Shown one piece after another: positions 47,531 through 58,082 of a stretch of 64,000 nucleotides of DNA; the stretch's first letter is position 1; each line of letters starts with the position of its first letter. This stretch comes from Lacisediminihabitans changchengi. Lineage in GTDB: Bacteria; Actinomycetota; Actinomycetes; Actinomycetales; Microbacteriaceae. The notes below the pieces were generated by a model. The model worked only from the letters and a program-made list of their open reading frames with translations. It made no database searches and was not told where the DNA came from. The stretch spans positions 875,183 to 939,182 of the forward strand of contig NZ_JAEPES010000001.1 of the NCBI RefSeq assembly GCF_016634425.1, given 5' to 3'. The position numbers were made by a program, and so were the translations under genes.

Positions 47531-48287
47531 CGGCGATCAGCTCGCCGGGAACCTCGGCGGCCGCGTCGCGATCGACGAAGAACACAGTACGAAGGCGCCC
47601 CTCGATGCCGGCGACCGGAACCTCCCAGGTGCTTGCACCCGCGAGAGCGAGACCGAGCGCCGAGGCTTTGTCCGATCCGGCCAGCGCGAGCCAGATCCGG
47701 TCGGAGCGATTAAGCACCGGCAGGGTGAGGCTCAGGCGCTCCGGGGGAGGCTTGGGCGAGTTGCGCACCGAGACGACCGTCGCATCCGTCACCTGGATAC
47801 CCGGGTGGTCGGGGAACAGCGACGCGACGTGACCGTCGGGCCCGACGCCGAGGAAGGTGATGTCGAAGCGCGGGTGTGCACCGCCGTCGGCAGCAACGGA
47901 GAGCTCGGTTGCATATTCCTCGGCCGCGCCGTCGAGCGTGAGCGGCCCATCGGAGCTGGCGAACGGATGCACGTTGCTCTCGATCACGCCGACATGGTCG
48001 ATCAGCGCGGCGCGAGCCTGGGTTTCGTTGCGCTCAGGATCGCCGGCCGGAAGCCAGCGCTCGTCGCCCCACCACAGATTCACCCGCGACCAGTCGATGC
48101 TGTCGCGCGCCGACGACTCGTTGATCGCCTCGAGTACCGCGGTACCGACCGAGCCCCCGGTCAACACGACATTGACGTCGTGTTGCGCATCGAGAAGGTC
48201 GACCACCTTGGTGATGAAGCGTGCCGCCAGCGAACCCGCGAGGGACTGCTTGTCGGCATGCACCAGCACGCGGCGGGCGTTGGTCAC
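47520..48287 (-). CDS. pgl: 6-phosphogluconolactonase
   Basis: 255-residue DevB/SOL-type lactonase, hydrolysing 6-phosphogluconolactone after Zwf. VVLTGGSVGTAVLEA, WWGDERWLP and ITFLGVGPDGHVASLFP match the sugar-isomerase-like fold and active site. The GTG start overlaps the opcA stop by 4 bp. It is the last gene of the operon; its final codons VEY-stop are tandemly duplicated downstream. Confidence 0.95.
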   Translation of the reverse strand: MTNARRVLVHADKQSLAGSLAARFITKVVDLLDAQHDVNVVLTGGSVGTAVLEAINESSARDSIDWSRVNLWWGDERWLPAGDPERNETQARAALIDHVGVIESNVHPFASSDGPLTLDGAAEEYATELSVAADGGAHPRFDITFLGVGPDGHVASLFPDHPGIQVTDATVVSVRNSPKPPPERLSLTLPVLNRSDRIWLALAGSDKASALGLALAGASTWEVPVAGIEGRLRTVFFVDRDAAAEVPGELIAVEY

Positions 48288-49258
48288 CGAGCCGCCTTGG
48301 TGATCACGGCGGGCTCCGACAGCGCTTTCAGTCCATTCTGCACAACTTCACCGTACAGGTCATCCGGGTCGAGTCGACGCAATTCCTCGGCGAGGCAGTC
48401 GCGAAGGCTACGGCGGGGCAGAGAGATGTCGTGCGTCGGCTGGTTTGGCTGCAACAGCGTCGCGATGCTCGGGCTGGTGCGCTCGAGTTCGATCACGGTG
48501 TCACCGCGGTAGAGCTTGACGCCCTGGATTCCGCTGGAGCCGTGAGCGGGAGTGACCAGTTCGTGACGCGCCTGCGTGCCGAGCGCATCCTGCAACCAGG
48601 CCGCGAGCAGCTGGGTCGAGGGTGAGTCGGGCGAACCGTGCACCTCGATCCCGGTGATCGGCTCGTACGGAGGCTGGTCGAGTACGGCCGCCAGCTGCGC
48701 GCGCCACAGGGTGAGCCGGGTCCAGGAGAAGTCCGTGTCGCCGGGGGCGTAGCAGCCCGAGAGGTGATTCAGGAACCCGCGGGGATCGGGCTGTGCCGCG
48801 GCATCGGTGATCCGACGCTGGGCGATACGGCCGAGCGGGGACTGGGACACGACGGCAGGCGCCTCTCCCGGCCACCAGGCGACAACGGGGGCGTCGGAGA
48901 GCAGGAGTCCGGTGACGAGCCCCTCCTCGTCGGTCGCGGTGTCTCCGTACGCCTTGAGCACGATGACCTCGCTCGCGCCGGCGTCGCCGCCGACCCGGAT
49001 CTGGGCATCGAGTCGCGGTTCGTCTGTTGTCACATCGCCGCTGCACGTGGAGACGACGATCACGCGCATGGGGTGCTCGCGCGAGGCGTCGTTGGCGGCC
49101 TCGATGGCCTCCTCCTCATGCCCAAGCTCGGTGGAGATCACCAGGGTGAGCACGCGCCCGAGAGCAACCGCGCCACCCTCTTCGCGGATCTTGACGAGGG
49201 TTTTGGATACCTGACTGGTGGTGGTATCCGGAAGATCGACTATCACGGGCGTCTCCAT
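48284..49258 (-). CDS. opcA: Glucose-6-phosphate dehydrogenase assembly/activator protein OpcA
   Basis: 324-residue OpcA-family protein that supports the activity of Zwf in actinobacteria and cyanobacteria. The N-terminal domain has VIVDLPDTTTSQVSKTLVKIREEGG; VVAWWPGEAP and the FSWTRLTLWRAQLA stretch are conserved. It overlaps zwf by 16 bp and pgl by 4 bp, so the three are tightly coupled. Confidence 0.93.
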   Translation of the reverse strand: METPVIVDLPDTTTSQVSKTLVKIREEGGAVALGRVLTLVISTELGHEEEAIEAANDASREHPMRVIVVSTCSGDVTTDEPRLDAQIRVGGDAGASEVIVLKAYGDTATDEEGLVTGLLLSDAPVVAWWPGEAPAVVSQSPLGRIAQRRITDAAAQPDPRGFLNHLSGCYAPGDTDFSWTRLTLWRAQLAAVLDQPPYEPITGIEVHGSPDSPSTQLLAAWLQDALGTQARHELVTPAHGSSGIQGVKLYRGDTVIELERTSPSIATLLQPNQPTHDISLPRRSLRDCLAEELRRLDPDDLYGEVVQNGLKALSEPAVITKAAR

Positions 49259-50784
49259 GTTCTGCCGTCGCGGGCGAGTAATTCATCGGCGGAGCTCGGT
49301 CCCCAGGTTCCTGGGCGGTACTGCTCCGGCTGGCCCTGAGTGGCCCAGAACTCCTCGATCGGGTCGAGGATCTTCCAGCTGAGTTCCACCTCCTGGTGGC
49401 GCGGGAACAGCGGCGGGTCGCCGAGCAGCACGTCGAGGATGAGCCGCTCATAGGCCTCGGGGCTCGCCTCGGTGAAGGCGTGGCCGTAGCCGAAGTCCAT
49501 CGTCACGTCGCGCACCTGCATACCGGCGCCGGGAACCTTCGAGCCGAAGCGGATGGTCACACCCTCGTCGGGCTGCACACGGATGACGAGCGCGTTCTGG
49601 CCGAGCTCGCCGGTCTGGCTCTCGGCGAACAGGTACTGCGGAGCGCGCTTGAACACGACCGCGATCTCTGTCACGCGGCGACCGAGGCGCTTGCCGGCAC
49701 GGAGATAGAAGGGCACACCGGCCCAGCGACGTGTGCCGATGTCGAGACGAATCGCCGCGAAGGTCTCGGTGAGCGACTCCGGGTTCATGCCGTCTTCGTC
49801 GAGGAAGCCGACGACCTTCTCGCCACCCTGCCAGCCGCTGGAGTACTGGCCACGCGCCGTGGCGGTGGACAGATCCTCGGGCAGACGAACGGCCGAAAGA
49901 ACCTTCTCCTTCTCGGCGCGCAGGTCGGCCGCGTCGAAGGAGACGGGCTCCTCCATCGCGGTGAGCGCGAGCAGCTGCAAAAGGTGGTTCTGGATGACGT
50001 CACGCGCGGCGCCGATTCCGTCGTAATAGCCTGCACGACCGCCGACGCCGATGTCCTCGGCCATGGTGATCTGCACGTGGTCGACGTAGTTCGAGTTCCA
50101 GATGGGCTCGTAGAGCATGTTGGCGAAGCGCAGAGCAAGGATGTTCTGCACCGTCTCCTTGCCCAGGTAGTGGTCGATGCGGAACACCGAGTCGGGCGGG
50201 AAGACCGACTCCACTACGGCGTTGAGCTCTCGTGCCGTCGTGAGGTCGCTACCGAACGGCTTCTCGATGACGACGCGGCGCCATGCGCCCTCGACGTCGT
50301 CGGCAAGGCCGGAGCGGCGCAGCTGCTCGGTGACGAGCGGGAACGACTTCGGTGGGATGGAGAGATAGAAGGCGTGGTTGCCCATCGTGCCGCGGGTGCG
50401 GTCGAGGTCGTCCAGCGTTGTCTTCAGCTCGGCAAATGCCGCGTCGTCGTCGAACTCACCCTGGACGAAGCGGATGCCTTCGGCCAGCTGAGCCCAGACA
50501 TCCTCATCGAAGGGGGTGCGGGCGTGCTCCGCGACGGCGTCGTGGACGACCTTCGCGAAGTCCTGGTCTTCCCAGTCGCGGCGGGCGAACCCGACCAGTG
50601 CGAAGCCGGGCGGCAGCAGACCGCGGTTGGCGAGGTCGTAGACCGCTGGCATCAGCTTCTTGCGGGCGAGGTCACCCGTCACTCCGAAGATGATCAGGGC
50701 GCTGGGTCCAGCGATTCTGTTGAGACGGCGGTCGGAGGGCAACCTGAGGGGGTTGAACTCCGGCGTGATTTCCACCGGGGACAA
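49243..50784 (-). CDS. zwf: Glucose-6-phosphate 1-dehydrogenase
   Basis: 513-residue enzyme of the oxidative pentose phosphate pathway. Coenzyme motif IIFGVTGDLARKKLMPA, substrate motif FRIDHYLGKETVQN, and FYLRAGKRLGRRVTEIAV. Its 3' end overlaps opcA, its activator. It produces NADPH that could feed GltBD and redox defence. Confidence 0.97.
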   Translation of the reverse strand: MSPVEITPEFNPLRLPSDRRLNRIAGPSALIIFGVTGDLARKKLMPAVYDLANRGLLPPGFALVGFARRDWEDQDFAKVVHDAVAEHARTPFDEDVWAQLAEGIRFVQGEFDDDAAFAELKTTLDDLDRTRGTMGNHAFYLSIPPKSFPLVTEQLRRSGLADDVEGAWRRVVIEKPFGSDLTTARELNAVVESVFPPDSVFRIDHYLGKETVQNILALRFANMLYEPIWNSNYVDHVQITMAEDIGVGGRAGYYDGIGAARDVIQNHLLQLLALTAMEEPVSFDAADLRAEKEKVLSAVRLPEDLSTATARGQYSSGWQGGEKVVGFLDEDGMNPESLTETFAAIRLDIGTRRWAGVPFYLRAGKRLGRRVTEIAVVFKRAPQYLFAESQTGELGQNALVIRVQPDEGVTIRFGSKVPGAGMQVRDVTMDFGYGHAFTEASPEAYERLILDVLLGDPPLFPRHQEVELSWKILDPIEEFWATQGQPEQYRPGTWGPSSADELLARDGRTWRRP

Positions 50785-50798
50785 TGAGACTCCTAAAT

Positions 50799-52397
50799 TC
50801 AGTCGACCGCGCTGAACAGCGTGGCGAGGTTCTGCGTCGCGTCCGTCAGCGTCAGCGTCAGTACCGGACGACCGTGCTGCTCGAGCACTGTCGCGTCACC
50901 CGCGGCCTGGGCCTGGATGAGGTAGCCGAAGCTGAACGGGCTGTCGGGGATCTCGAGATCCTGCGGCGCCGTCGCCGTGATCTGCAGGAAGGCGCCGATG
51001 GCGGGTCCTCCCTTGTGGAACTGTCCGGTGGAGTGCAGGAACCGCGGGCCCCAACCGAACGTGACCGGACGTCCGGACTTGGCAGCCAGCAGGTTGCGCA
51101 GGTCGGACAGCTGGTGCAGTGTGTGGCTGTCCACATAGGCCTGGATGGCGAGGTAGCCGTCCGGACCGATCTGAGCGACCAGGGCGTCGATGACACCGGC
51201 GATCGTGTCTTGGCCAGCCACGACATCCGCAGATCCGCGCACCTCGATGCCGTCGGCCGCGAAGGCCGGGGCGAGGGGGGCCGGGCGGGAATCGAGCAGG
51301 GCACGAGTGGCGACCTTTGCCGACTCGACGTCGGGCTGGTCGAAGGGGTTGATCGCCAGCAGGCGACCAGCGACGGCGACCGCGTACTCCCAGACGAGCA
51401 TCTGCGCGCCCAGCGTGCCGCTGATCTCGATCTCGCCGTCCCGCACGTGCTCGGTGGCACGGGCGCTGCCGACCAGACGCACGATCTGCACGTCGGCGAG
51501 GTTCTCGCTGAGCTCGGGGGAGGTCGTGTCAAGCACTACCGGCAGGAGGCCGGTGCCGAGCTTGCCGGTCGACTCGGCGATCAGCTGCTCGACCCAGTCG
51601 CCGAAGCCGACGATGTAGGTGCCGTCGGCGACGATTCCGACCTTGTTCTTCAGCGGCGTGGTGCCCGCGATGGCAGCACCCAGAATGAGAGCCGGGTTGC
51701 TCGGGCTGTCTACCGCAAGCTGGATACTGATGGAGGAAGCCTCCTCCAGCAGCGCACGGATGTCGACTCCCGCCAGGCCCGACGGCACCAGACCGAAGGC
51801 GGTCAGCGCCGAATAGCGCCCGCCGACATTCGGGTCGGCGTTGAAGACTCGGTAGCCGGCGGCGCGGGCGTCCTTATCCAGCGGCGAATCGGGATCAGTC
51901 ACGATGACGATGCGCTCGAGGGGATCGATGCCGGCGTCGTGGAAGGCCTTTTCATAGGCCTTGCGCTGGCTGGCGGTCTCCAGGGTGGAGCCCGACTTCG
52001 AGGACACGACGACCGCAGTGGTCTCGAGTCGATCGTTCAGCGCGGAGAGGATCTGGCCCGGATCGGTGGAGTCGAGGATGGTGAGCTCGACGCCCGCGGT
52101 ACGGGTGATGACCTCCGGCGCGAGCGAGGATCCGCCCATGCCGCAGAGGACGATGTGGTTGATTCCCTCTGCGTGCAGCTTGTCGCGCAGCGCCAGGATG
52201 TCGTCGATGAGCGGCTCAGAGATGACGACCGCCTGCACCCAGCCCAGGCGCTTGGCGGACTCCTCTTCGGCGTCAGGGCCCCACAGGGTCGGGTCGCCGT
52301 CGGTGATGCGGGAGGCGACAAGGTCGCTGACCAGCTGCGGGACGACCCGCTCCACGGCTTCAGCGGCTGCGCCGCTGACCGAGATGTCGAAACTCAT
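50799..52397 (-). CDS. pgi: Glucose-6-phosphate isomerase
   Basis: 532-residue isomerase. VLCGMGGSSLAPEV and SSKSGSTLETASQ are the sugar-phosphate (SIS) loops, and the C-terminal part has FGWGPRFLHSTGQFHKGGP with a catalytic His. It resembles the divergent isomerase found in the actinobacterial tal-pgi-zwf cluster more than the E. coli type. It lies 14 bp upstream of zwf. Confidence 0.93.
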   Translation of the reverse strand: MSFDISVSGAAAEAVERVVPQLVSDLVASRITDGDPTLWGPDAEEESAKRLGWVQAVVISEPLIDDILALRDKLHAEGINHIVLCGMGGSSLAPEVITRTAGVELTILDSTDPGQILSALNDRLETTAVVVSSKSGSTLETASQRKAYEKAFHDAGIDPLERIVIVTDPDSPLDKDARAAGYRVFNADPNVGGRYSALTAFGLVPSGLAGVDIRALLEEASSISIQLAVDSPSNPALILGAAIAGTTPLKNKVGIVADGTYIVGFGDWVEQLIAESTGKLGTGLLPVVLDTTSPELSENLADVQIVRLVGSARATEHVRDGEIEISGTLGAQMLVWEYAVAVAGRLLAINPFDQPDVESAKVATRALLDSRPAPLAPAFAADGIEVRGSADVVAGQDTIAGVIDALVAQIGPDGYLAIQAYVDSHTLHQLSDLRNLLAAKSGRPVTFGWGPRFLHSTGQFHKGGPAIGAFLQITATAPQDLEIPDSPFSFGYLIQAQAAGDATVLEQHGRPVLTLTLTDATQNLATLFSAVD

Positions 52398-52402
52398 CGG
52401 AC

Positions 52403-53578
52403 TCAGGCCTCCGTCGACACGGTGTGGTCGGAACCGGAGCGGTCGGACTCGGTCTCGGGCTTGCCGGTCTGTGCGGACTCCAGAGCCGCGGCGACGGTGT
52501 CGAGCAGCTCGTTCCAGGAGACGATGAACTTCTCCACGCCCTCCTTTTCGAGAAGCTCGGTGACCTCGGAGTACGAGACACCCACGGCGTCGAGCTTGTC
52601 GAGAACCTCGTTCGCCTCGGCGTAGAAGCCGGTGACGCGGTCGCCTTCGATGACCCCGTGGTCGAACGTGGCGTCGAGCGTCTTCTGCGGCATCGTGTTG
52701 ACGACGTCGGCAACGGCGAGCTCGGTGACATAGAGGGTGTCGGAGAGGTTCGGGTCTTTGACACCGGTCGAGGCCCAGAGCGGACGCTGGCGGTTGGCGC
52801 CGGCGGCGAGAAGCCCGAGGGCACGCTCGCTGGCGAAGGCCTGCTCGAACACCTGGTAGGCGAGGCGCGCGTTGGCGACGCCGGCCTGGCTCTTGAGCGC
52901 GACCGCCTCGGGCGTGCCGATGGCCTCGAGTCGCTTGTCGATCTCGGTGTCGACCCGCGACACGAAGAACGAGGCGACCGAGTGGATGGTCGACAGGTCG
53001 TGACCGGCCGCCTTGGCCTTCTCGAGACCCGAGAGGTAGGCGTTGATGACGTCGCGGTGACGCTCGAGGCTGAAGATCAGGGTCACGTTGACGCTGATTC
53101 CGGCGCCGATGACCTCGGTGATCGCTTCGAGGCCCTCGACCGTCGCGGGGATCTTGATCATCGCGTTCGGGCGGTCGACCTTGGCCCAGAGCTGCTTGGC
53201 CTGGGCGATGGTGCTTGCCGCGTCGTGAGCGAAGCCGGGCTCGACCTCGATCGACACGCGACCGTCCTTGCCAGCGGTCGAGTCGTAGATGCCACGGAAG
53301 ATGTCGCTGGCGTTGGCCACGTCATCCGTCGTGATTTCGAAAACGGCCTCGGTGACGGTCTTGCCGGCCGCTGCCAGCTCGGCAACCTGGGCGTCGTACG
53401 CCTCGCCCTTCGCCAGCGCGCTGGCGAAAATGGTGGGGTTGGTGGTCACACCGACGACGTTGCGGCCGTCGATGAGCTCCTGCAGGCCGCCCGAGGCGAT
53501 GCGCTCGCGCGACAGGTCGTCGAGCCAGATGCTCACGCCGACGGCGGACAGTTCTGCGGTGGGGGTGTTCTCTGTCAT
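52403..53578 (-). CDS. tal: Transaldolase
   Basis: 391-residue TIM-barrel aldolase moving a dihydroxyacetone unit. [13 protein letters not shown] holds the early Asn region and [16 protein letters not shown] the Schiff-base Lys; [11 protein letters not shown] and [15 protein letters not shown] follow. It belongs to the longer actinobacterial/cyanobacterial group. The C-terminal tail ([15 protein letters not shown]) is hydrophilic and probably disordered. 5 bp before pgi. Confidence 0.95.
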   Translation of the reverse strand: MTENTPTAELSAVGVSIWLDDLSRERIASGGLQELIDGRNVVGVTTNPTIFASALAKGEAYDAQVAELAAAGKTVTEAVFEITTDDVANASDIFRGIYDSTAGKDGRVSIEVEPGFAHDAASTIAQAKQLWAKVDRPNAMIKIPATVEGLEAITEVIGAGISVNVTLIFSLERHRDVINAYLSGLEKAKAAGHDLSTIHSVASFFVSRVDTEIDKRLEAIGTPEAVALKSQAGVANARLAYQVFEQAFASERALGLLAAGANRQRPLWASTGVKDPNLSDTLYVTELAVADVVNTMPQKTLDATFDHGVIEGDRVTGFYAEANEVLDKLDAVGVSYSEVTELLEKEGVEKFIVSWNELLDTVAAALESAQTGKPETESDRSGSDHTVSTEA

Positions 53579-53605
53579 TTCTCTATTCCTTTTGTGCCGG
53601 GGCCC

Positions 53606-55699
53606 CTAGAGGGCGGCCAGCGAGTCCTTGGCGGCGGAGATGGCGTGCTCGGTGGTCATGCCGAACTTCTCGAACAGCGTCTTGTAGTCGGCCGAGGCAC
53701 CGAAGTGGTCGATCGACACGCTCCGGCCGGCGTCGCCGACGTAGCCGCGCCAGGTGAGGTCGAGTCCGGCCTCGATCGAGACGCGGGCCTTGATCGAGCT
53801 CGGAAGCACCGACTCGCGGTACTCTGGGGTCTGCTCCTCGAACCACTCGAGGCACGGCGCAGACACGACGCGGGCGTTGATGCCCTCTTCCTTGAGCTTC
53901 GCGCGAGCGTCGACCGCGATCTGCACCTCGGAGCCGGTGGCAATGAAGATCACGTCGGGGGTGCCGTTCGGCGCCTCCGCGAGAACGTATGCGCCCTTGG
54001 CGACGTGCTTGGCCGAGGCGAAGACCTCGCCGCTTGCGGCGTCTTCCCCGCGCTCGAACACCGGGATGTTCTGGCGGGTCAGCGCGATGCCGGCCGGCCC
54101 GTTGCGTCGCTCGAGGATCGTCTTCCAGGCCCACGCGGTCTCGTTGGCATCGCCGGGGCGCACCACGTCGAGCTGCGGGATGGCCCGGAGCGAGGCGAGC
54201 TGCTCGATCGGCTGGTGGGTCGGTCCGTCTTCGCCGAGCGCGACGGAGTCGTGCGTCCAGACGTAGATGGCCGGTGCCTTCATCAGAGCGGCGAGACGCA
54301 CCGCGGGGCGCATGTAGTCGCTGAAGATGAGGAACGTGCCACCGAACGGGCGTGTGTTGCCGTGCAACACGATGCCGTTGAGGATGGAGCCCATGGCGTG
54401 CTCGCGGATGCCGAAGTGCAGTACGCGACCGTGCGGGTTGCCCGTCCACTCATGCGTCGACCGCTCGGCCGGGATGAACGACGCCGCACCCTCGATGGTG
54501 GTGTTGTTCGACTCGGCGAGGTCTGCCGATCCGCCCCACAGCTCGGGGATGACCGGGCCGAGAGCGTTCAGGACCTTGCCGCTGGCGGCGCGGGTCGAGA
54601 TCGACGATCCGCCCTCGAACACCGGAAGTGCCTCCTCGACGCCCTCGGGCAGGTCGCCGGTGAGGATGCGGTCGAGAAGCGCCTTGCGCTCGGGGTTGGC
54701 TGCGGCCCATGCCTCGAGCTGCGTGTTCCACTCGGCGTGCTCGGCCTTGCCGCGCTCGACCGCGAGGCGGGTGTGCTCGATGACTGCCGGGTCGACCTCG
54801 AAGTTCTTGTCCGGGTCGAAGCCGAGAACCTCTTTGACGGCACGCAGCTCGTCGGTGCCGAGCGCGGATCCGTGGATCTTGCCCGAGTTCTGCTTCTTCG
54901 GCGACGGCCACCCGATGATGGTCTTGAGCACGATCAGTGACGGCTTGCTGGTTTCGGCCTTGGCAGCCTCGATCGCGTCGTGCAGTGCCTGCATGTCCTC
55001 GACGTATTCGCCGGTCTTCTTCCAGTCGACCGTCTGCACGTGCCAGTGGTAGGCCTCGTAGCGGGCGGCGACGTCTTCGGTGAAGGCGATGTTGGTGTCG
55101 TCTTCGATCGAGATCTGGTTGCTGTCGTAGATGACGACGAGGTTGCCGAGCTCCTGGTGTCCAGCGAGCGACGAAGCCTCGCTGGTGACGCCCTCCTGCA
55201 TGTCGCCGTCGCCGGCGATCACGTAGACGAAGTGGTCGAACGGGCTGGTGCCGGCCGGGGCGTCCGGGTCGAACAGGCCGCGCTCGTAGCGGGCGGCGTA
55301 GGCGAACCCGACGGACGAGGAGATGCCCTGGCCGAGCGGGCCGGTCGTGATCTCGACCCCGTCGGTGTGGCCGTATTCCGGGTGTCCGGGGGTCTTGGAG
55401 CCCCAGGTGCGTAGTTCCTTGAGGTCTTCGAGCTCGAGGCCGTAGCCGCCGAAGTAGAGCTGGATGTACTGGGTGAGTGACGAATGCCCAACCGAGAGGA
55501 TGAAGCGGTCGCGTCCGATCCAGGTGCTGTCGCTTGGGTCGCGACGCATGACCTTCTGGAAGAGCAGGTACGCGGCGGGCGCCAGGCTCATCGCGGTTCC
55601 CGGATGCCCGTTCCCTACCTTCTCGACGGCGTCGGCCGCGAGGATCCTGGCCGTGTCAACGGCCCTATTGTCGATGGAATCCCACTGGAGAGCTGCCAC
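53606..55699 (-). CDS. tkt: Transketolase
   Basis: 697-residue thiamine-diphosphate enzyme. KVGNGHPGTAMSLAPAAYLL holds a substrate-binding His, VIAGDGDMQEGVTSEA the ThDP/Mg site, and the Pyr domain has YVWTHDSVALGEDGPTHQP and RPGDANETAWAW. First gene of the tkt-tal-pgi-zwf-opcA-pgl operon. ATG at 55699. Confidence 0.97.
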   Translation of the reverse strand: MAALQWDSIDNRAVDTARILAADAVEKVGNGHPGTAMSLAPAAYLLFQKVMRRDPSDSTWIGRDRFILSVGHSSLTQYIQLYFGGYGLELEDLKELRTWGSKTPGHPEYGHTDGVEITTGPLGQGISSSVGFAYAARYERGLFDPDAPAGTSPFDHFVYVIAGDGDMQEGVTSEASSLAGHQELGNLVVIYDSNQISIEDDTNIAFTEDVAARYEAYHWHVQTVDWKKTGEYVEDMQALHDAIEAAKAETSKPSLIVLKTIIGWPSPKKQNSGKIHGSALGTDELRAVKEVLGFDPDKNFEVDPAVIEHTRLAVERGKAEHAEWNTQLEAWAAANPERKALLDRILTGDLPEGVEEALPVFEGGSSISTRAASGKVLNALGPVIPELWGGSADLAESNNTTIEGAASFIPAERSTHEWTGNPHGRVLHFGIREHAMGSILNGIVLHGNTRPFGGTFLIFSDYMRPAVRLAALMKAPAIYVWTHDSVALGEDGPTHQPIEQLASLRAIPQLDVVRPGDANETAWAWKTILERRNGPAGIALTRQNIPVFERGEDAASGEVFASAKHVAKGAYVLAEAPNGTPDVIFIATGSEVQIAVDARAKLKEEGINARVVSAPCLEWFEEQTPEYRESVLPSSIKARVSIEAGLDLTWRGYVGDAGRSVSIDHFGASADYKTLFEKFGMTTEHAISAAKDSLAAL

Positions 55700-55875
55700 G
55701 AGATTGAAGACCCTTCTGTTGCCGCGGCAGGGCCGAATGGGACCATGCCGATGGAGTTGTCGCGCTTACCAGACGTCGTCGGCACCACCGCGGGCAGCCC
55801 AACTCGCAAGCACATCGTCTATGGGTGTGCAAGCGGGGGGACTGGGCGACGGCCTGCGGCTGGCAAGCACATTCG

Positions 55876-55881
55876 AGTATA
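55876..55881 (-). promoter_or_regulatory. Predicted -10 of tkt operon promoter
   Basis: TATACT on the minus strand in an AT-rich patch (ATTCGAGTATAAGAGAATTC on the plus strand); no good -35. Confidence 0.45.
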
Positions 55882-55948
55882 AGAGAATTCTGAGCCGTTC
55901 CGGTCTCGGAGGCGGCATCCTCTGGGCTTTGTCCCGGACGGTACACCT

Positions 55949-55954
55949 TATGAT
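55949..55954 (+). promoter_or_regulatory. Predicted -10 of ctaB promoter
   Basis: TATGAT, about 67 bp before the ctaB ATG. Confidence 0.45.
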
Positions 55955-56021
55955 CGAAGGCGAGCGCGGCCGGAGTTCGCGGTCAGGCAGGCCACGATCA
56001 ACCTGGCGGTGAGATGGAGCG

Positions 56022-56951
56022 ATGGACGTAGCGGTGGAGGCGCCCGTTGTGCAGCAGCACATCGGACTGAAGCGCACGGTTCGGGCATACATAGCGCTGA
56101 CCAAGCCGCGAGTGATCGAACTCCTCCTGGTGACGACAGCCCCGGTGATGATCCTGGCCCAGGGGGGGATACCCAACCTCTGGCTGGTGCTGGCGACTCT
56201 CGTGGGGGGCGCACTGAGCGCCGGTTCGGCCGGTGCGTTCAACTGCTACATCGATCGCGACATCGACCGCGTGATGAAGCGCACGAGCTCCCGACCCCTC
56301 GTCACCGGCGAGTTGAGCGACCGACAGGCGCTGATCTTCGCGTGGGTGCTCGGCATCGGGTCGATTCTCTGGCTCGGCCTTCTCGTGAACTGGCTGTCCG
56401 CCGCGCTGTCGCTCGCGGCCATCCTGATCTATGTCGTGCTGTACACGATGGTGTTGAAGCGCCGCACGCCGCAGAACATCGTCTGGGGCGGAGCGGCGGG
56501 CTGTGTTCCGGTGCTCATCGGCTGGTCGGCCGTCACCAACTCGCTCGGCTGGGCGCCGCTCATCCTGTTCGGCGTGGTGTTCCTGTGGACGCCGCCGCAC
56601 TACTGGCCGCTGTCGATGCGCTACCGCGACGACTATTCGTCGGCAAGCGTTCCCATGCTCGGCGTCGTGCGTGGCCGTATGATCGTCGGCCTCCAGGTCG
56701 TGCTGTACGCCTGGGCGACCGTCGCCTGCTCGCTGCTGCTGATCCCGGTCGCGCACATGGGCATCGTCTACACCGCGACCGCTGTTCTCGCTGGCGCTTG
56801 GTTCTTGTACGAGTCGCATCGGCTGTACTCGATGGCCATCCGTCACGGCAAGGTGAGCCCGATGCGCGTCTTCCACAGCTCGATCACGTATCTCACCGTC
56901 CTATTCGTCGCGGTCGGCGTTGACCCGCTCGTGCCGTTCTTCCGCTTCTGA
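56022..56951 (+). CDS. ctaB: Protoheme IX farnesyltransferase (heme O synthase)
   Basis: 309-residue UbiA-family membrane prenyltransferase with about nine helices. First Asp-rich site [20 protein letters not shown] near residue 75 and second loop [17 protein letters not shown]. It makes heme O from heme B for the aa3-type oxidase, with ctaA downstream. ATG preceded by a weak ribosome site (GAGATGGAG). Confidence 0.95.
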   Translation: MDVAVEAPVVQQHIGLKRTVRAYIALTKPRVIELLLVTTAPVMILAQGGIPNLWLVLATLVGGALSAGSAGAFNCYIDRDIDRVMKRTSSRPLVTGELSDRQALIFAWVLGIGSILWLGLLVNWLSAALSLAAILIYVVLYTMVLKRRTPQNIVWGGAAGCVPVLIGWSAVTNSLGWAPLILFGVVFLWTPPHYWPLSMRYRDDYSSASVPMLGVVRGRMIVGLQVVLYAWATVACSLLLIPVAHMGIVYTATAVLAGAWFLYESHRLYSMAIRHGKVSPMRVFHSSITYLTVLFVAVGVDPLVPFFRF

Positions 56952-57022
56952 CCCCCCCCGTTTCCGCTTCTCAGACCCAAGGCCATCTCATCCGCACCCC
57001 ATTCGCCTGGCTTTCCGACCGA

Positions 57023-57952
57023 GTGACCCTCGGGGAGCGAGCTCTGCGCTGGGGGACCACGGCATCTCTCGTGCTCAGCGTTCTCATCGTGCTGGCGGGC
57101 GGTGTCGTGCGGGTCACCGCCTCCGGCCTCGGCTGCCCGACCTGGCCGGCCTGCGAGGTGGGCTCGCTCGCGCCAACGCCCGAGCTCGGCATCCACGGGG
57201 TGATCGAGTTCGCCAATCGACTGTTCACCGGCGTGCTGATCTTCGCCGTCGGCTGGGCCATTGTCGCGGCACGACTGCAGAAGCCGCGTAATCGCGGGCT
57301 GACCCGCCTGGCCTGGTCCCAGTTCTGGCTGGTGGTGGCGAACGCCGTCGCCGGTGGGCTTTCCGTCTTGGCGGGTCTCAACCCGTACGTCGTCGCGCTG
57401 CACTTCACGCTGGCGATCGCGCTGCTGACCACCACGACCCTGACCTGGCACCGCGCACGGCAGCCCATTACCTCCCCGCCCTCCCCGTCGCGGCCGGCCC
57501 GCGCCCTCGCCTGGGCCGTGACGATACTCACGCTGGCGCTGATCCTCGTCGGTACCCTCGTCACGGGATCCGGTCCCCACTCCGGCGACTCCGCCGAAGT
57601 GCATCGGATGTCGTTCAACTGGGAGCACGTCACGATCGTTCACGCGGTGCTCGGTTCGCTCACCGTGATTCTCGCGTTGGCGCTGTGGGTGGTTCTGCGC
57701 GGCGATGCCGCCGGGCGGCTCGCTCGCCGTCGCGTCGGCTTCTTCATCGTCGTCGTCATCCTGCAGGGGGCGGTGGGAACGGTGCAGGCTCTCACCAGCC
57801 TTCCGGCCGCGTTGGTCGCCATCCATCTGCTTGGCGCGGCGCTGGTCTGGATCGGTGCGCTGCGCGTGCTTCTCGACACCAACCCCGGTCTGTTTCGAGG
57901 TCGGCCCGTCGAGCGAGCAGCGGTACCCGTGAATACCGTGGGCGCCCGCTGA
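57023..57952 (+). CDS. ctaA: Heme A synthase
   Basis: 309-residue, eight-helix heme A synthase that oxidises heme O to heme A. The four helix His residues are in [29 protein letters not shown] and [10 protein letters not shown] Cys pair GCPTWPAC sits in the first external loop, as in the Bacillus-type enzyme. GTG start at 57023, 71 bp after ctaB, same direction; no hairpin separates them. Confidence 0.93.
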   Translation: MTLGERALRWGTTASLVLSVLIVLAGGVVRVTASGLGCPTWPACEVGSLAPTPELGIHGVIEFANRLFTGVLIFAVGWAIVAARLQKPRNRGLTRLAWSQFWLVVANAVAGGLSVLAGLNPYVVALHFTLAIALLTTTTLTWHRARQPITSPPSPSRPARALAWAVTILTLALILVGTLVTGSGPHSGDSAEVHRMSFNWEHVTIVHAVLGSLTVILALALWVVLRGDAAGRLARRRVGFFIVVVILQGAVGTVQALTSLPAALVAIHLLGAALVWIGALRVLLDTNPGLFRGRPVERAAVPVNTVGAR

Positions 57953-57969
57953 GACTCGGCCGAGCCCTG

Positions 57970-57975
57970 TAGAAT
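57970..57975 (+). promoter_or_regulatory. Predicted -10 of suf operon promoter
   Basis: TAGAAT, about 107 bp before the sufB ATG; leader of about 100 nt. No SufR gene lies next to it. Confidence 0.45.
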
Positions 57976-58082
57976 CGTCGGTATTGTCTTCGCCGCCGCC
58001 ACAGCCTGCTGAACAGGTCTTGGCCGCGGGAATGCGCGGCCCCATGGCTCGTGTTCACAGTGGACAGGAAAGAGGAAAGCGC

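Larger units (their letters stand above)
55700..56021. other. Divergent tkt/ctaB regulatory region
   Basis: 322 bp with no gene. It holds the predicted tkt and ctaB -10 elements. The tkt side would have a leader of about 170 nt, unusually long for this window, in which I see no clear riboswitch or terminator fold. Confidence 0.6.

Noticed and set aside
52424-54940. 838-codon plus-strand open frame opposite tal/tkt
   Set aside because: Antisense to two core enzymes, biased composition rich in Asp/Gly/Val/Arg, no motif or ribosome site.
55700-55870. Riboswitch in the long tkt leader
   Set aside because: No conserved aptamer pattern or terminator/antiterminator pair could be recognised by eye.
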